This document shows positions 25,967 through 35,990 of a stretch of DNA of 64,000 bases, piece after piece; position 1 is the first letter of the stretch; every line of letters starts with the position of its first letter. The notes beneath the pieces were generated by a model. The model was not told the DNA's origin and did not search any database. It saw only the letters and a program-made list of their open reading frames with translations. This stretch comes from Anaerosporobacter faecicola (lineage in GTDB: Bacteria; Bacillota; Clostridia; Lachnospirales; Lachnospiraceae): positions 118,809 through 182,808 of the forward strand of contig NZ_JAAQRO010000002.1 of the NCBI RefSeq assembly GCF_012070565.1. Direction: 5' to 3'. The position numbers were made by a program, and so were the translations under genes.

Positions 25967-28525
25967 ATGAAAAATAACAAGAAACAATCGTATGTGCTCA
26001 TACTCATATTATGCTTTTGTCTATGCTTAAGTATGAGTGGGTGTGAAAAGAAGGATAAGGGGGATGCTTCTATTGTTTCTGGTAACGATACCGAAACAGG
26101 GATAGCAGAAGAATGTTTGGATTTTACTTGCGTTGATAAAGATATTTATCAGATAGCAATTCCAGAATCCAATAAAGTTGCGTATCTGACCACAACAGAA
26201 CAAAAATTAGAAGATACGCAGTTCAAAGGAAATCAACTTTATAAAGTAACAAATAATAATGGGAAATGGGAAGACCCACAGGAGATAACTTTTACACAAA
26301 AGGGAAAACTGCAAAATGTAGTTGTTTCTGTTGATGGTAAAACTTTATATGTATCTTATATGGAAGAAGGGAAAGAAGACTTTGATATTGGGTATGTGAA
26401 GGTGGAAGAGATCAAAGAGAATACCATTTCAGAAATTATCTATATCGATGAATTGAATACCTCGTCTAATGAAATGATTGGTGCAGTGGATCAAGATGGT
26501 ACGCTGTATTATAATTCTATACCACAAGAAGGCAATACGAATGATTATTTTGTGGGAAATTATGATGGAAGTACATATTCCAAATTACGTTTGGGAGAAG
26601 AAATCAATCGACCATCGTATATATTTGCTACGGGAATGTTCGGTATTACAGTTGTACCAGATGGAAGTAAACTACTTTATACCAGTTCTACGTCAGAATT
26701 GGTCAGCGTTAGTTCCTTCAATCTATTCGAAATTGAGAAGGATGGAAAGAGTTTTAAAAATGCGCAAATGTTAGATACAAAAATCAACCAATATAATACA
26801 GATATTCTTCGTTGTTCTGTATCTGGAGACGGGAAAACACTATACTATTGTGCAGAGGATGCTTTTTTTACAACGGAAGATTATAGCAAAATCCAAGCGA
26901 AATGGTACAAGATTCCACTAAAGGACGCATTGGCGATTGATAAAAGCACTATGGCATCTTATGATACGACGAAGTATGACACAGCAGAGTTTCCTTTGAA
27001 ATTACGAGACAAGGGCGAGGAAGCAAAGAAAGCTGGAATCTTTTATGAAATCTTTGTTCGTGCCTTTGCAGATAGTGATGGAGATGGAATTGGAGACTTT
27101 AACGGAATAACAAACAAATTGGATTACTTAGAGGATCTTGGGGTTACAGGACTATGGTTGATGCCGATTAATAAATCCTATAGCTATCATGGTTATGATG
27201 TGGTTGATTACTATTCTCTGAATTCAGATTATGGAACGGAAGAGGATTTTAAGAATCTTATAGAAGAAGCCCATAAGCGGGGAATTAAAGTTATTATGGA
27301 TTTGGTTATTAATCATACTGCTATGGCAAATCCGTGGTTCTTGGAAGGGTTATCTGGTTTCCAATCCAAATATACAGATTATTATCGAGTGGTAGCAAAA
27401 GAGAATGGGGATAATTACAGCAAGGATGCAGTTTCACCTTGGGGTAGTCCCGTTTGGAATGGTTTATCTAGTAGTGCATATGCGTTTTATGGTATATTCA
27501 GTGAAGGAATGCCGGATCTGAACTATAATAATCCAGAGGTGCGTGCCGAGATTAAGAATGTAGCGAAAAAATGGCTTGATCTTGGTGTAGACGGGTATCG
27601 TTTGGATGCAGCGATGCATATCTACGGAGACCATGAATTTGAACAACAATCGGATCAAACCGCTCATAATGTTCAGTGGTGGAACGAGTTTGCAAAGGCT
27701 TGTGAAGAGATTAATCCAGAGGTTTATCTTGTTGGGGAAGCATGGCAAAATGAAGAAGTACTTCCAGAATATGTACAGCCATTTGATACAAAGTTTAATT
27801 TTGCTTTCACACAGGCAATGATGAATGGTATTAAGAATGTCACAGCTATGGTAGATGAAAAGCAGAATCTTTCTATGTATCTTCAGAAAATCTTAGACCA
27901 GTATGCAGTCTGTGATACGAAGTACTTAGATGGCGTATTCGCTTCTAATCATGATCAAGACCGTGTTATGTCACAATTACAGGATACAGATAAAGCAAAA
28001 TTAGCGGTTAATATCTATATGACACTTTCAGGGAATCCTTATATTTATTATGGAGAAGAACTTGGAATGCAGGGAAGAGGTAATGATGAGTATAAGAGAA
28101 CGGCATTCAAGTGGAACGCAGATGGAAGTGCACCTACAGCAAATTGGCTGAAAGCAATGTGGAAGCAAGAGGATACAACGAATACAGATGTTGCTTCCTT
28201 GGAAGAACAGGAAAATGATCCAGATTCCCTGTATCAATACTATAAGAACATCATTGCGCTTCGTAAGAATACGGATGCTTTAATGAATGGTACATATACA
28301 GCCTATGATTGTCAGGATTCACAGATCATGTCTTATATTCGGGAATCAGAGAAACAAAAGGTACTTGTTATTCATAATTTTGCAGACAAGAAGAAGCAAG
28401 TAATCTGTGAGGATCAAGATTTGGGTGACGTATTGTATGCAAGTACGGACAAAACCCAGGTGAAGGGTACAAAGATTGAATTAGAACCATATAGTAGTAT
28501 TGTGATTGAATTACAAAAGAAATAA
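25967..28525 (+). CDS. Surface alpha-amylase (GH13) lipoprotein with N-terminal propeller-like domain
   Basis: Lipoprotein of 852 aa acting outside the cell. The signal peptide ends in the lipobox 'LSMSGC'. The first 330 or so residues contain repeated 'DGKTLYVS', 'DGSKLLYTS' and 'DGKTLYYC' units, as in WD40-like (PD40) propellers. The GH13 barrel begins near 'GIFYEIFVRAFADSDGDGIG'. Catalytic residues are Asp547 ('GYRLDAA'), Glu591 ('VGEAW') and Asp663 ('NHDQDR'). 'GDGIGDF' resembles the calcium-site segment of oligo-1,6-glucosidase/neopullulanase relatives. ATG 25967 follows GGAGGAG; an upstream in-frame start lacks one. The propeller fusion is uncommon. Confidence 0.9.
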   Translation: MKNNKKQSYVLILILCFCLCLSMSGCEKKDKGDASIVSGNDTETGIAEECLDFTCVDKDIYQIAIPESNKVAYLTTTEQKLEDTQFKGNQLYKVTNNNGKWEDPQEITFTQKGKLQNVVVSVDGKTLYVSYMEEGKEDFDIGYVKVEEIKENTISEIIYIDELNTSSNEMIGAVDQDGTLYYNSIPQEGNTNDYFVGNYDGSTYSKLRLGEEINRPSYIFATGMFGITVVPDGSKLLYTSSTSELVSVSSFNLFEIEKDGKSFKNAQMLDTKINQYNTDILRCSVSGDGKTLYYCAEDAFFTTEDYSKIQAKWYKIPLKDALAIDKSTMASYDTTKYDTAEFPLKLRDKGEEAKKAGIFYEIFVRAFADSDGDGIGDFNGITNKLDYLEDLGVTGLWLMPINKSYSYHGYDVVDYYSLNSDYGTEEDFKNLIEEAHKRGIKVIMDLVINHTAMANPWFLEGLSGFQSKYTDYYRVVAKENGDNYSKDAVSPWGSPVWNGLSSSAYAFYGIFSEGMPDLNYNNPEVRAEIKNVAKKWLDLGVDGYRLDAAMHIYGDHEFEQQSDQTAHNVQWWNEFAKACEEINPEVYLVGEAWQNEEVLPEYVQPFDTKFNFAFTQAMMNGIKNVTAMVDEKQNLSMYLQKILDQYAVCDTKYLDGVFASNHDQDRVMSQLQDTDKAKLAVNIYMTLSGNPYIYYGEELGMQGRGNDEYKRTAFKWNADGSAPTANWLKAMWKQEDTTNTDVASLEEQENDPDSLYQYYKNIIALRKNTDALMNGTYTAYDCQDSQIMSYIRESEKQKVLVIHNFADKKKQVICEDQDLGDVLYASTDKTQVKGTKIELEPYSSIVIELQKK

Positions 28526-28548
28526 GCATAGGAAATAAGGCTTGGTAT

Positions 28549-28602
28549 AAAAAAAGTTCTCAAGAATAACCAGTACAGGTTATGATCTTGGGAACTTTTT
28601 TT
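28549..28602. terminator. Terminator after the amylase gene
   Basis: Extended stem: AAAAAAAGTTC plus CAAGA pairs with TCTTG plus GAACTTTTTTT, with an inner ATAACC / GGTTAT. A- and T-runs on each side make it potentially bidirectional. Confidence 0.85.
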
Positions 28603-28644
28603 ATTAAGGTTCGGGTGTCAAAAGCCTATATTTATTTTGAGGTC

Positions 28645-28844
28645 CGTCAATTTGCACAAATTAAGTTTGTCTAACATGTAATACAGGATATAGTTCACTC
28701 GCAACACGCTCTCGCTTGGATGAAGTTCGTAGTGGTACATAAGGCTCTAAACTACAGAGCCAAAGTACCAACGACTTCATACAGTTGCTCATCAAACTAT
28801 GTCCTGTATTACATGAGATAAGCTAATGCTTGTGCAAATTAACG
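28645..28844. repeat. 200-bp nested palindromic element (MITE-like or structured RNA)
   Basis: Four nested inverted repeats: CGTCAATTTGCACAA (28645-28659) with 28830-28844, one mismatch. A 21-bp arm (28675-28695) with 28795-28815, one mismatch. ATGAAGT-CGT (28720-28730) with 28771-28780. GGTAC and GGCTCT (28734-28748) with AGAGCC and GTACC (28756-28769). The whole would fold as one long rod. No gene and no clear target duplication. It lies between the amylase terminator and the 3' end of the opposing aminotransferase gene. Confidence 0.7.
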
Positions 28845-28894
28845 AAAGAAAGTTTACAAATGGCTTTTGGCACCCAAACCTTATTAGGGAAGAC

Positions 28895-29992
28895 CTATTT
28901 TGAAAATAGTTCTTTCAATACTGCAAGCAAAGCATCATTTTTTTCTGGTGACATAAAGCAAAAACGAATGAAATGGTCATCAAGGAAAGGGAAAGTTGAG
29001 CAATCTCGTATCATGAGCCCTTTTCGAATGGCTGTATCAAATACATCCTGCGAAGTCACATTATTTAAAAGTTTACAAAGAATAAAATTAGCGTTGGAAG
29101 GATAGTACTTAATCATTGAAAAGGTATCCAATATGCTGCAGATCCTTTCTCTTTCCGTATGAATTAATTCTTTGGTTTCGTTAATATATTCGGTATCTTT
29201 GAACATGATTTCACCAGCAATGGAAGCAAGTGTATTGATGGTCCAAGGGTTCTTCTTGCTATTGATTTCTTTGATCAGGTCACCATTACCACAGATCGCA
29301 TATCCAAGTCGTAATCCAGGAGCAGCAAAGAATTTGGAGATGCCACGTAAAATTACGATATTGTTATAATCATTGGTTAAAGGAACACTATTGATTTCTT
29401 CCATATTTGGGGCAAATTCAATGTATGTTTCATCTACCATGACAAAGATATCGTTTCGTTTACAGTGATCTAAGATTTTGCGCATATCTTTCCGAAGAAT
29501 ACAGCCAGAAGTCGGGTTATTGGGATTACACAAGATGAGCAAATCAATATCAGCGCTTAAGCGTTCGCAAAGAGCTGTTCGATCCAATCGAAAATCATCT
29601 TCCTCCTGCAATGGAAAGTAGAGAGAACTTCCACCACCAAGAGTAACTTCTCGTTCATATTCGGAATAGGTTGGTCCAAGAATTAATGCTTTCTTTGGAG
29701 CAATGATCTGGATCATAAGGGAGATTAATTCGGTAGAACCATTCCCTACGATAATATTGCTAGCATCGGATCCTACATAGCTTGCAATACAATTCCGAAG
29801 AGAGGTATATTCGCGGTCTGGATAAGTTGTGATTGCATCTATATGAGAAGCTAAACATTGGCGCAACTGATAGGAAACCCCAAGAGGGTTAACATTTGCG
29901 CTAAAGGAGGTAATATCTTCTTTTTTTATTCCATAGACTTGTTCAATGGCTTCCAAGTCACTTCCATGAAAATGATCTTTATGTTTAATCAT
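28895..29992 (-). CDS. CobD/HisC-like PLP-dependent aminotransferase
   Basis: Fold-type I PLP enzyme of 365 aa. The N-terminus 'HGSDLEAIEQVYGI' with 'FSANVNPLG' is the signature of threonine-phosphate decarboxylase (CobD)-like proteins in the histidinol-phosphate aminotransferase family. Further matches are 'VGNGSTELI', 'CNPNNPTSG', 'VDETYIEF' and 'GISKFFAAPGLRLGYA', where the Lys binds PLP. No cobalamin or histidine genes are near, so the substrate remains open. It is divergent from the 1182-aa gene at 30172, with 179 bp between. Confidence 0.82.
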   Translation of the reverse strand: MIKHKDHFHGSDLEAIEQVYGIKKEDITSFSANVNPLGVSYQLRQCLASHIDAITTYPDREYTSLRNCIASYVGSDASNIIVGNGSTELISLMIQIIAPKKALILGPTYSEYEREVTLGGGSSLYFPLQEEDDFRLDRTALCERLSADIDLLILCNPNNPTSGCILRKDMRKILDHCKRNDIFVMVDETYIEFAPNMEEINSVPLTNDYNNIVILRGISKFFAAPGLRLGYAICGNGDLIKEINSKKNPWTINTLASIAGEIMFKDTEYINETKELIHTERERICSILDTFSMIKYYPSNANFILCKLLNNVTSQDVFDTAIRKGLMIRDCSTFPFLDDHFIRFCFMSPEKNDALLAVLKELFSK

Positions 29993-30171
29993 AATAGTTG
30001 TCCTTTCCTATCATTCTATCAATAGCTTAATCATAGCACGTTTAGTAGGGAACTACAATATGGACTTGCTTTGCTGAGATGGAGAACCGATGTGCGAAAA
30101 AAGTAGAAACCATGTAGCATATATGATATAATGAAGAAATAGATGTGAATAAAAGATGTAGGTGATAATAG

Positions 30172-33100
30172 GTGAAAGAGAAAATCACGCAATTTTCCAG
30201 AGGAAATTTAAAATATGAATTACCAAAGGTAATTCTATCAGATGAAAGAATAGAAGTAGAGGTAGAACAAGGAACGTCCTATTATGGTTGTTTTACCATA
30301 ACAACACAAGACCAAGTGGAAGTGAAAGGCCTTGTGTATTCATCGAGCCGTTTGCTACGAATAACAGATGAGCAATTCTGTGGGGAAGAGAATGTAATCC
30401 GCTATAAGTTTCGAGCAAAGGGATTGCAGGTCCATGAAGAAGAGAGTGGAATCATAACATGTGTAACAAGCGTAGGAGAATTCGAGATTCCTTTTCATTT
30501 TCGGGTGATTCCTCCTTACTGCCTGACAAAAAAGGGAGAGGTTAAGGATTTGTTTCATTTTACAAATCTAGCAAAAGAAGATCCTGTTACTGCGCTGAGT
30601 CTTTTTAAAACAGATGAGTTCGTGAATGTATTTTTACAAAAAGAGACGACCAATCGAATTATATATGATGCGTTGATCCGTAGTACGTCAGCTAGTCAAG
30701 CAATGGAGGAATTCTTAATAGCGATCCATAAGAAATTACCAGTGACCATTGATGTTGACAAAAAGGAATTGAGTTTTGAAGTGAATAAAGGATCTTTTAT
30801 GGAAAAGCTCTATATACTTCGAAGCAATTGGGGATATTCGGAGATTAAGATCTATACAGATGCTCCATTTATCCAGTTAGACCATAAAGTTATCTGGACG
30901 GATAATTTTGCTGGAAACAGTTATCCATTAGAGGTCGTTTTGGATACAAAGAAGATGCGGGCTGGAATGAATTATGGAAGAATCATTCTGAAAACAGTAC
31001 ATCAAACCATCGTAATTCCGGTGACTTGTAGAGTCCAACGTAAGGAAATTGGGCTTGAAAATCATGGAGTAACAATGAGACGTTATGAACTACAATTAAC
31101 GAAAAATTATCTTGATTTTCGTATGAATAAAGTGAACCTTGAACATTACATACAGGATACAAGTAATGTACTTAGTAATTTAACAATTATAGAGGATGAT
31201 ATCTTTTACGATTTGGCAAGGGCACATCTTACGATTATTTCAGACAACAGAGAAGTTGCAGATGATATGTTAAATAGCTTTCAAAATCGGATTGCGGGTA
31301 GCAAGAGCAACGCCATTGCGTATTGTGCATATCAGTATCTCAATGCCCTTTATCGCAAAGAGAAAGAAGTTACAGAATCTGCAGTGGAAAGTATTCGAGA
31401 GTTTTATGAGAAGGAGCCTGATTGGAGAATTTTATGGTTCCTGTTATATTTGGATAAGAAATTTGATTCCAATAAGGGGTACAAGTTAAAAGAAATTAAA
31501 AAATTATGTGAGGCGGGATGTAAAAGTCCAATCTTATATTATGAGGCATGTACGATTTACAATGAGGATCCAAACTTACTTCATGAAATGGGTGCATTTC
31601 AACGTGCCGTTATGCATTGGGGGGCGAAAGAGCAGTACTTGAATCAGGAAGTAATACTACAGTTCGCGTATTTAGCAGCAAGAGAGAAACAGTTTTCGAG
31701 TGTGATCTATCATACATTAGAGATGTTCTATCAAACTAACCCAAGTGTGGACATTCTATATGCAATCTGTGCACTTCTTATTAAGAGTGAGAAGACGGAA
31801 AATAAGTATTTTGAATGGTATCGTTTGGGTGTCGAGGCACAGCTAAAACTTACAAGTCTTCACGAATATTATATGTATGCCATAGATGAAGAGGCACAGG
31901 TTGAATTGAGCCATCCAATCTATCTTTATTATATCTACAATAGCAATTTATCCGATAATCGGAAGGCGTATCTATACGCACAGATTATTAAGAATAAAGA
32001 AGAAAACCCATCCATATATAAAACGTATGGAAAACAGATGGAACGGTTTATGGAACGTCAATTACAGGGAAGATTAATCAATCACAATCTTGCAGTGATT
32101 TATAATGATTTGTTAACACCAGAAAAAGTACAGGAATCCATGGCAAAAGACCTTTCCGTATTGATGTATTATCATGAGATTACATGTTACAACCCGAATA
32201 TCAAAGGAGTTTGTGTAGTTCATAAAGAATTAGAAAATGAAATCTACCATCCACTGAAAGAAGGAAGAACGGTTGTACCAATATTTACGGAGAATGCACA
32301 GATTTTCTTGGTTGATTATAATGATAATCGTTACTACGACACAGTTCCTTATGACGTGAAACAGTTAATGGATTATAGTCGGTATGCAGAGATTTGTTTT
32401 ACTTACGAGAAGGACAATCCATTGTTGCTTCTGAATTTGACAGAGATGGTATGGAATTACCAAAAGAATGCACAGGATATCATACTGCTTTTTAAATTAG
32501 CATTACAGATACCTAATTTGCAGGCTTGGTGCTATAAGAAGTATTTGCTGGCATTAATCAAACATTATTATGAACATTATGATGGAGAATTACTGGACTC
32601 TTATCTGAAAAAGATTGATATGAAAACCCTTACGGAAACAGAACGGGTTGATATGATGGAATATATGATCATTCGTGACCTAACGGATAAGGCAATGGAA
32701 TCCATTGGTCGATTTGGCTGCTATTTCATACCAGAAAATCGCCTTCATAAATTATGTCTCAAAATGGTAATGATGGAGAACGGACGGAATGAAGTTCTAC
32801 TCTATCTATGTCATGAAGTATTCAAAACTGGAAAATACCAGGAACCAATCTTAACGTATCTGATCACGTATTTCCAAGGAACTTCCAAAGATATGTTGGC
32901 AATCTGGGAGGCAGCAAAAGAGAATGGAATGGATACCACAGCATATGAAGAACGTCTGTTAGGACAAGTGCTATTTGTGGAAAATCAGCAGATTCATAGT
33001 GCACCAGTATTTCAGTCCTATTATGAAAAAGGAGATAATGGAATATTAATTCGTGGTTATTTAACCTATGCCGCATATCAATACCTGCTAAAAGATAAAT

Positions 33101-33720
33101 CAATCGATGATGCAATTTTTGAAATTATGAAAACTGAGATCATATCCGCCGAAAATGAATTCTGTACGATTGCCTTATTAAAATACGATAGTACGAAGGA
33201 AACCTTGACATCGGCTGAAAAAGAGTTTGTTGATTTCCAAGTACATCGTCTGATGAAAAAAGGAGTGGTATTCCCATTCTTTAAAGATTTCCGAGGTAAA
33301 GTTGCGTTGCCAGAACTAATCTGGAATAAATATTATGTCATGTATCGTACGGATAAGGGAAAAAAAGTTATGATTCATTTTGCTATAGAACATGAGGACG
33401 ATTCCGCAACGGATAAGGTATATCATACAGAACAGATGCAGGATATGTTTGAAGGAATCTATGTGAAGGAATTCATGCTCTTTAGTCATGAAAATCTCTA
33501 TTATTATATTACAGAAGGTGCAAGTGAAGTGGAACTTGCCTCTGATGTAATCGAAGCTGGGGAAGTGACTTGTTCAAGTCAGGAAGCGGATACGAGATTT
33601 GATTTGATCAACGTTATGATCTCCTCATACTATCTACAGGATGAGTTGACCTTATTAGATACGATGAAACAATATGTGACACAAGATTATATTATGGAAG
33701 AGTTATTAAAACCACTTTAG
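30172..33720 (+). CDS. Large DUF5717-like protein, first gene of an uncharacterised operon
   Basis: Soluble-looking protein of 1182 aa with no signal peptide or membrane helix. The first 290 or so residues are beta-rich, including two modules like Ig/BACON folds ('YYGCFTITTQDQVEVKGLVY' and 'RAGMNYGRIILKT'). The remainder is mostly helical with repeat-like spacing ('LTIISDNREVADDMLN', 'IYHTLEMFYQTNPSVDILYA'), then a beta-rich end. It matches my memory of DUF5717, a family of Lachnospiraceae. A GTG start is used (AGGTGAT upstream), and a -10 TATAAT lies at 30127-30132. Three further genes follow on the same strand. Its function is unknown; I see a scaffold architecture, not an enzyme. Confidence 0.7.
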   Translation: MKEKITQFSRGNLKYELPKVILSDERIEVEVEQGTSYYGCFTITTQDQVEVKGLVYSSSRLLRITDEQFCGEENVIRYKFRAKGLQVHEEESGIITCVTSVGEFEIPFHFRVIPPYCLTKKGEVKDLFHFTNLAKEDPVTALSLFKTDEFVNVFLQKETTNRIIYDALIRSTSASQAMEEFLIAIHKKLPVTIDVDKKELSFEVNKGSFMEKLYILRSNWGYSEIKIYTDAPFIQLDHKVIWTDNFAGNSYPLEVVLDTKKMRAGMNYGRIILKTVHQTIVIPVTCRVQRKEIGLENHGVTMRRYELQLTKNYLDFRMNKVNLEHYIQDTSNVLSNLTIIEDDIFYDLARAHLTIISDNREVADDMLNSFQNRIAGSKSNAIAYCAYQYLNALYRKEKEVTESAVESIREFYEKEPDWRILWFLLYLDKKFDSNKGYKLKEIKKLCEAGCKSPILYYEACTIYNEDPNLLHEMGAFQRAVMHWGAKEQYLNQEVILQFAYLAAREKQFSSVIYHTLEMFYQTNPSVDILYAICALLIKSEKTENKYFEWYRLGVEAQLKLTSLHEYYMYAIDEEAQVELSHPIYLYYIYNSNLSDNRKAYLYAQIIKNKEENPSIYKTYGKQMERFMERQLQGRLINHNLAVIYNDLLTPEKVQESMAKDLSVLMYYHEITCYNPNIKGVCVVHKELENEIYHPLKEGRTVVPIFTENAQIFLVDYNDNRYYDTVPYDVKQLMDYSRYAEICFTYEKDNPLLLLNLTEMVWNYQKNAQDIILLFKLALQIPNLQAWCYKKYLLALIKHYYEHYDGELLDSYLKKIDMKTLTETERVDMMEYMIIRDLTDKAMESIGRFGCYFIPENRLHKLCLKMVMMENGRNEVLLYLCHEVFKTGKYQEPILTYLITYFQGTSKDMLAIWEAAKENGMDTTAYEERLLGQVLFVENQQIHSAPVFQSYYEKGDNGILIRGYLTYAAYQYLLKDKSIDDAIFEIMKTEIISAENEFCTIALLKYDSTKETLTSAEKEFVDFQVHRLMKKGVVFPFFKDFRGKVALPELIWNKYYVMYRTDKGKKVMIHFAIEHEDDSATDKVYHTEQMQDMFEGIYVKEFMLFSHENLYYYITEGASEVELASDVIEAGEVTCSSQEADTRFDLINVMISSYYLQDELTLLDTMKQYVTQDYIMEELLKPL

Positions 33721-33832
33721 AAAATAGAATGGAATGATTTCAGAAGGAAGTTCGTGTGGAAGAATAAGTTTTCACACGGTGCTTTGTTATTACACAAAGC
33801 GGTCAGACTTTTGAAAGGAAATGGTGATTAGA

Positions 33833-35107
33833 ATGACAGAGGAAAGAAAATTATTAGTTGGATTTGACTTGTGCAATGATTTTACTCAAATCAGCTGTTA
33901 CAGTAAAAAGTCATTTGAGCCAGAATCCATCTGCTATACGGATGATGAAACAAAGTATATGATCCCAACAGTTTTAGGCGTGAGAAAAGATACGAAAGAG
34001 TGGTTGTTTGGAGAAGATGCTATAGGAAAAGGGAAAGCAGGACAAGCCATTGTAATCGATCAGCTTATTACAAGGATTATTAGAAAAGAAGACTTTTATG
34101 TCATGGATGTGAAGATTCCGCCAGAAGCAATTTTGGAAAAGTTTTTTCGCAAATGTTTAAGTTTGTTAAAACGCTACTATCCGAATGAAATGGTGGCAAA
34201 GCTTGTTGTTACCATCCCTCAGTTAGATATCACTTTGATCAACATGATTTATAAAGCGATGGAAGCACTATCTTTAGAGAAAGACCGTGTATCAATTCAA
34301 AGTCATACGCAGAGTGCAGTACAGTTTGCGATGAGTCAAAGCAGAGATTTATGGATGAATGATGTTGGAATTTTTGATTTTGAAGAAGAAGGCTTACATT
34401 TCTATCAGATTAAGATCAATCGGAAACATGTACCAATGGCGATAACGGTTGAGGAAAAGGACCTATCAGAAACCTTAAGTTTTGATCTTCTAGAAGACTT
34501 GGATGATAAAGAGAGTTTGTCCTATATCTTTGAGAACTTGGCAAAGAGTGTTTTATATAAACAATTGGTAACAACTCTATATATGACAGGAAAAGGATTT
34601 GAAGGAAACTGGGCTGACGAAGTTTTTAAACATCTATGTGTTGGGCGTAGAGTATTCAAGGGACAAAATCTTTATACCAAAGGTGCCTGCTATTATGCAA
34701 GAACTTTAGCAGGGGAAGGAAAAACAGAAAATTTTGTGTACTTAACAGAGGAGATGGTTCGCTCTTCTCTTTCCATAGTGCTCTATCGTGATGCCAAGGA
34801 GAGTGAGTATACATTAGTAGAGGCAGGAACACTTTGGTATGAAGCAAATTGTGAAGTGTCCTTAATCCCAGATGAGAAAGATGAAATTGTAATTCGAACC
34901 AAGAATTTTCTTAATTATGAGATACATGAACATGAGATTAGTTTGGCAGGATTGGAAAAACGGCCTCCTAAGATGACACGACTAGATCTTCGATTGGAAT
35001 TCTCAGATCCATATACTTGTAGTGTCGTTGTGAAAGATCGTGGATTCGGAGATTATTATCCTTCTACCAACCAGATTCTAGAACAGACGATCACGCTGGC
35101 ATATTAA
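33833..35107 (+). CDS. Degenerate Hsp70/actin-like (ASKHA) protein, DUF5716-like
   Basis: Protein of 424 aa. The opening 'LLVGFDLCNDFTQISC' sits where Hsp70 has its phosphate-1 loop (GIDLGTT). 'MIPTVLGV' with 'WLFGEDA' mirrors the Hsp70 segment after it. 'VVTIPQLDITLINMIYKAME' mirrors the helix leading to subdomain IIA, and 'VGIFDFEEEGLHFYQI' replaces the usual DLGGGTFD phosphate-2 loop. 'GKGFEGNW' and 'KGACYYA' echo the adenosine loop and final helix. Glycines and catalytic Asp positions are lost, so it may bind nucleotide weakly or not at all. ATG 33833 preferred over 33821. Second gene of the 30172 operon. Confidence 0.7.
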   Translation: MTEERKLLVGFDLCNDFTQISCYSKKSFEPESICYTDDETKYMIPTVLGVRKDTKEWLFGEDAIGKGKAGQAIVIDQLITRIIRKEDFYVMDVKIPPEAILEKFFRKCLSLLKRYYPNEMVAKLVVTIPQLDITLINMIYKAMEALSLEKDRVSIQSHTQSAVQFAMSQSRDLWMNDVGIFDFEEEGLHFYQIKINRKHVPMAITVEEKDLSETLSFDLLEDLDDKESLSYIFENLAKSVLYKQLVTTLYMTGKGFEGNWADEVFKHLCVGRRVFKGQNLYTKGACYYARTLAGEGKTENFVYLTEEMVRSSLSIVLYRDAKESEYTLVEAGTLWYEANCEVSLIPDEKDEIVIRTKNFLNYEIHEHEISLAGLEKRPPKMTRLDLRLEFSDPYTCSVVVKDRGFGDYYPSTNQILEQTITLAY

Positions 35108-35134
35108 AGAGAGAATAGAGAAAGGAGTATTGTT

Positions 35135-35974
35135 ATGGGAAAGTTAATCTTTTGTACCGGACGATTGGCAGATAAACCGTATGTTTTTCCGTTTACGAAG
35201 ACACAGGTTTATTCAATGGATGAACTAAATTATTATATCTATAACAACATCTATCTCATTACAGAGGATACATTTCAATATTCTTTATGTGACTGGATAG
35301 AAACGGAGTTGGAACTTCCTGAGATTGCACAGAAGATACGAGGTCTTCTAAATCACCGCAATAGTTTGAAAGACATTGTAGTAAGTATCTTATGTTGTGC
35401 AGATTACTATACAGAAAAAGAGATTCGTGAGTTAATTCATATAATGGAACAGATTGAACGAATGCCACTAATCATGAAGAGGAAGATCAAAGCAGACAAT
35501 TATCTGAAGTATGGGCAATATGGGAATGCAGTGGTTGAATATGAATCCATTGTTGAGGCAGAAGAATCGGCTATATTTAGCCAAGTAGAGTATGGTGATA
35601 TCTATCATAATCTTGCAATTGCTAAGGCAAAGACGGTATCTGCATCAGAAGCAACCAAATACTATCTTTTGGCATATCGAAGAAATCAACGGCAGGAATC
35701 ATTGAATCAATACTTGTATACGTTGATCTTATCGAAGAATACCAAGGAATATGAAAATGCTTGTGAAGAATTCTCTGTAACGAAGGAACAGCAAGAACAG
35801 TTGGAAGAAGATGTGTTCACAAAAGAGCTGGCAGCTTTGGATATTGAAGAGTATGCAAAGATTGACGCGTTAACGGAATGGAAGAAACAAGGGAAGGTCG
35901 CACAGTACTATAGAGAATTGAAACAAATGATCCGTGATTACAAGGAAATTTATCGCAAGGGAATACTTTCATAG
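35135..35974 (+). CDS. TPR-like helical protein of the DUF5717/DUF5716 operon
   Basis: Protein of 279 aa with no signal peptide. The first 60 residues ('MGKLIFCTGRLADKPYVFP') form an unrecognised domain. Residues 110-215 have TPR-like spacing: 'ADNYLKYGQYGNAVVEYESI' and 'GDIYHNLAIAKAKTVSASEA'. The C-terminus is charged and helical. It starts 27 bp after the ASKHA-like gene with GAAAGGAG, and the next gene begins 16 bp after its stop, so all are on one mRNA. It is probably an adaptor binding another member of the set. Enzyme motifs are absent. Confidence 0.65.
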   Translation: MGKLIFCTGRLADKPYVFPFTKTQVYSMDELNYYIYNNIYLITEDTFQYSLCDWIETELELPEIAQKIRGLLNHRNSLKDIVVSILCCADYYTEKEIRELIHIMEQIERMPLIMKRKIKADNYLKYGQYGNAVVEYESIVEAEESAIFSQVEYGDIYHNLAIAKAKTVSASEATKYYLLAYRRNQRQESLNQYLYTLILSKNTKEYENACEEFSVTKEQQEQLEEDVFTKELAALDIEEYAKIDALTEWKKQGKVAQYYRELKQMIRDYKEIYRKGILS

Positions 35975-35990
35975 ACTAGGAGCTAGGAAA

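Noticed and set aside
28830..29105. 91-aa plus-strand frame
   Set aside because: Lies mostly antisense to the conserved aminotransferase gene and has no ribosome site.
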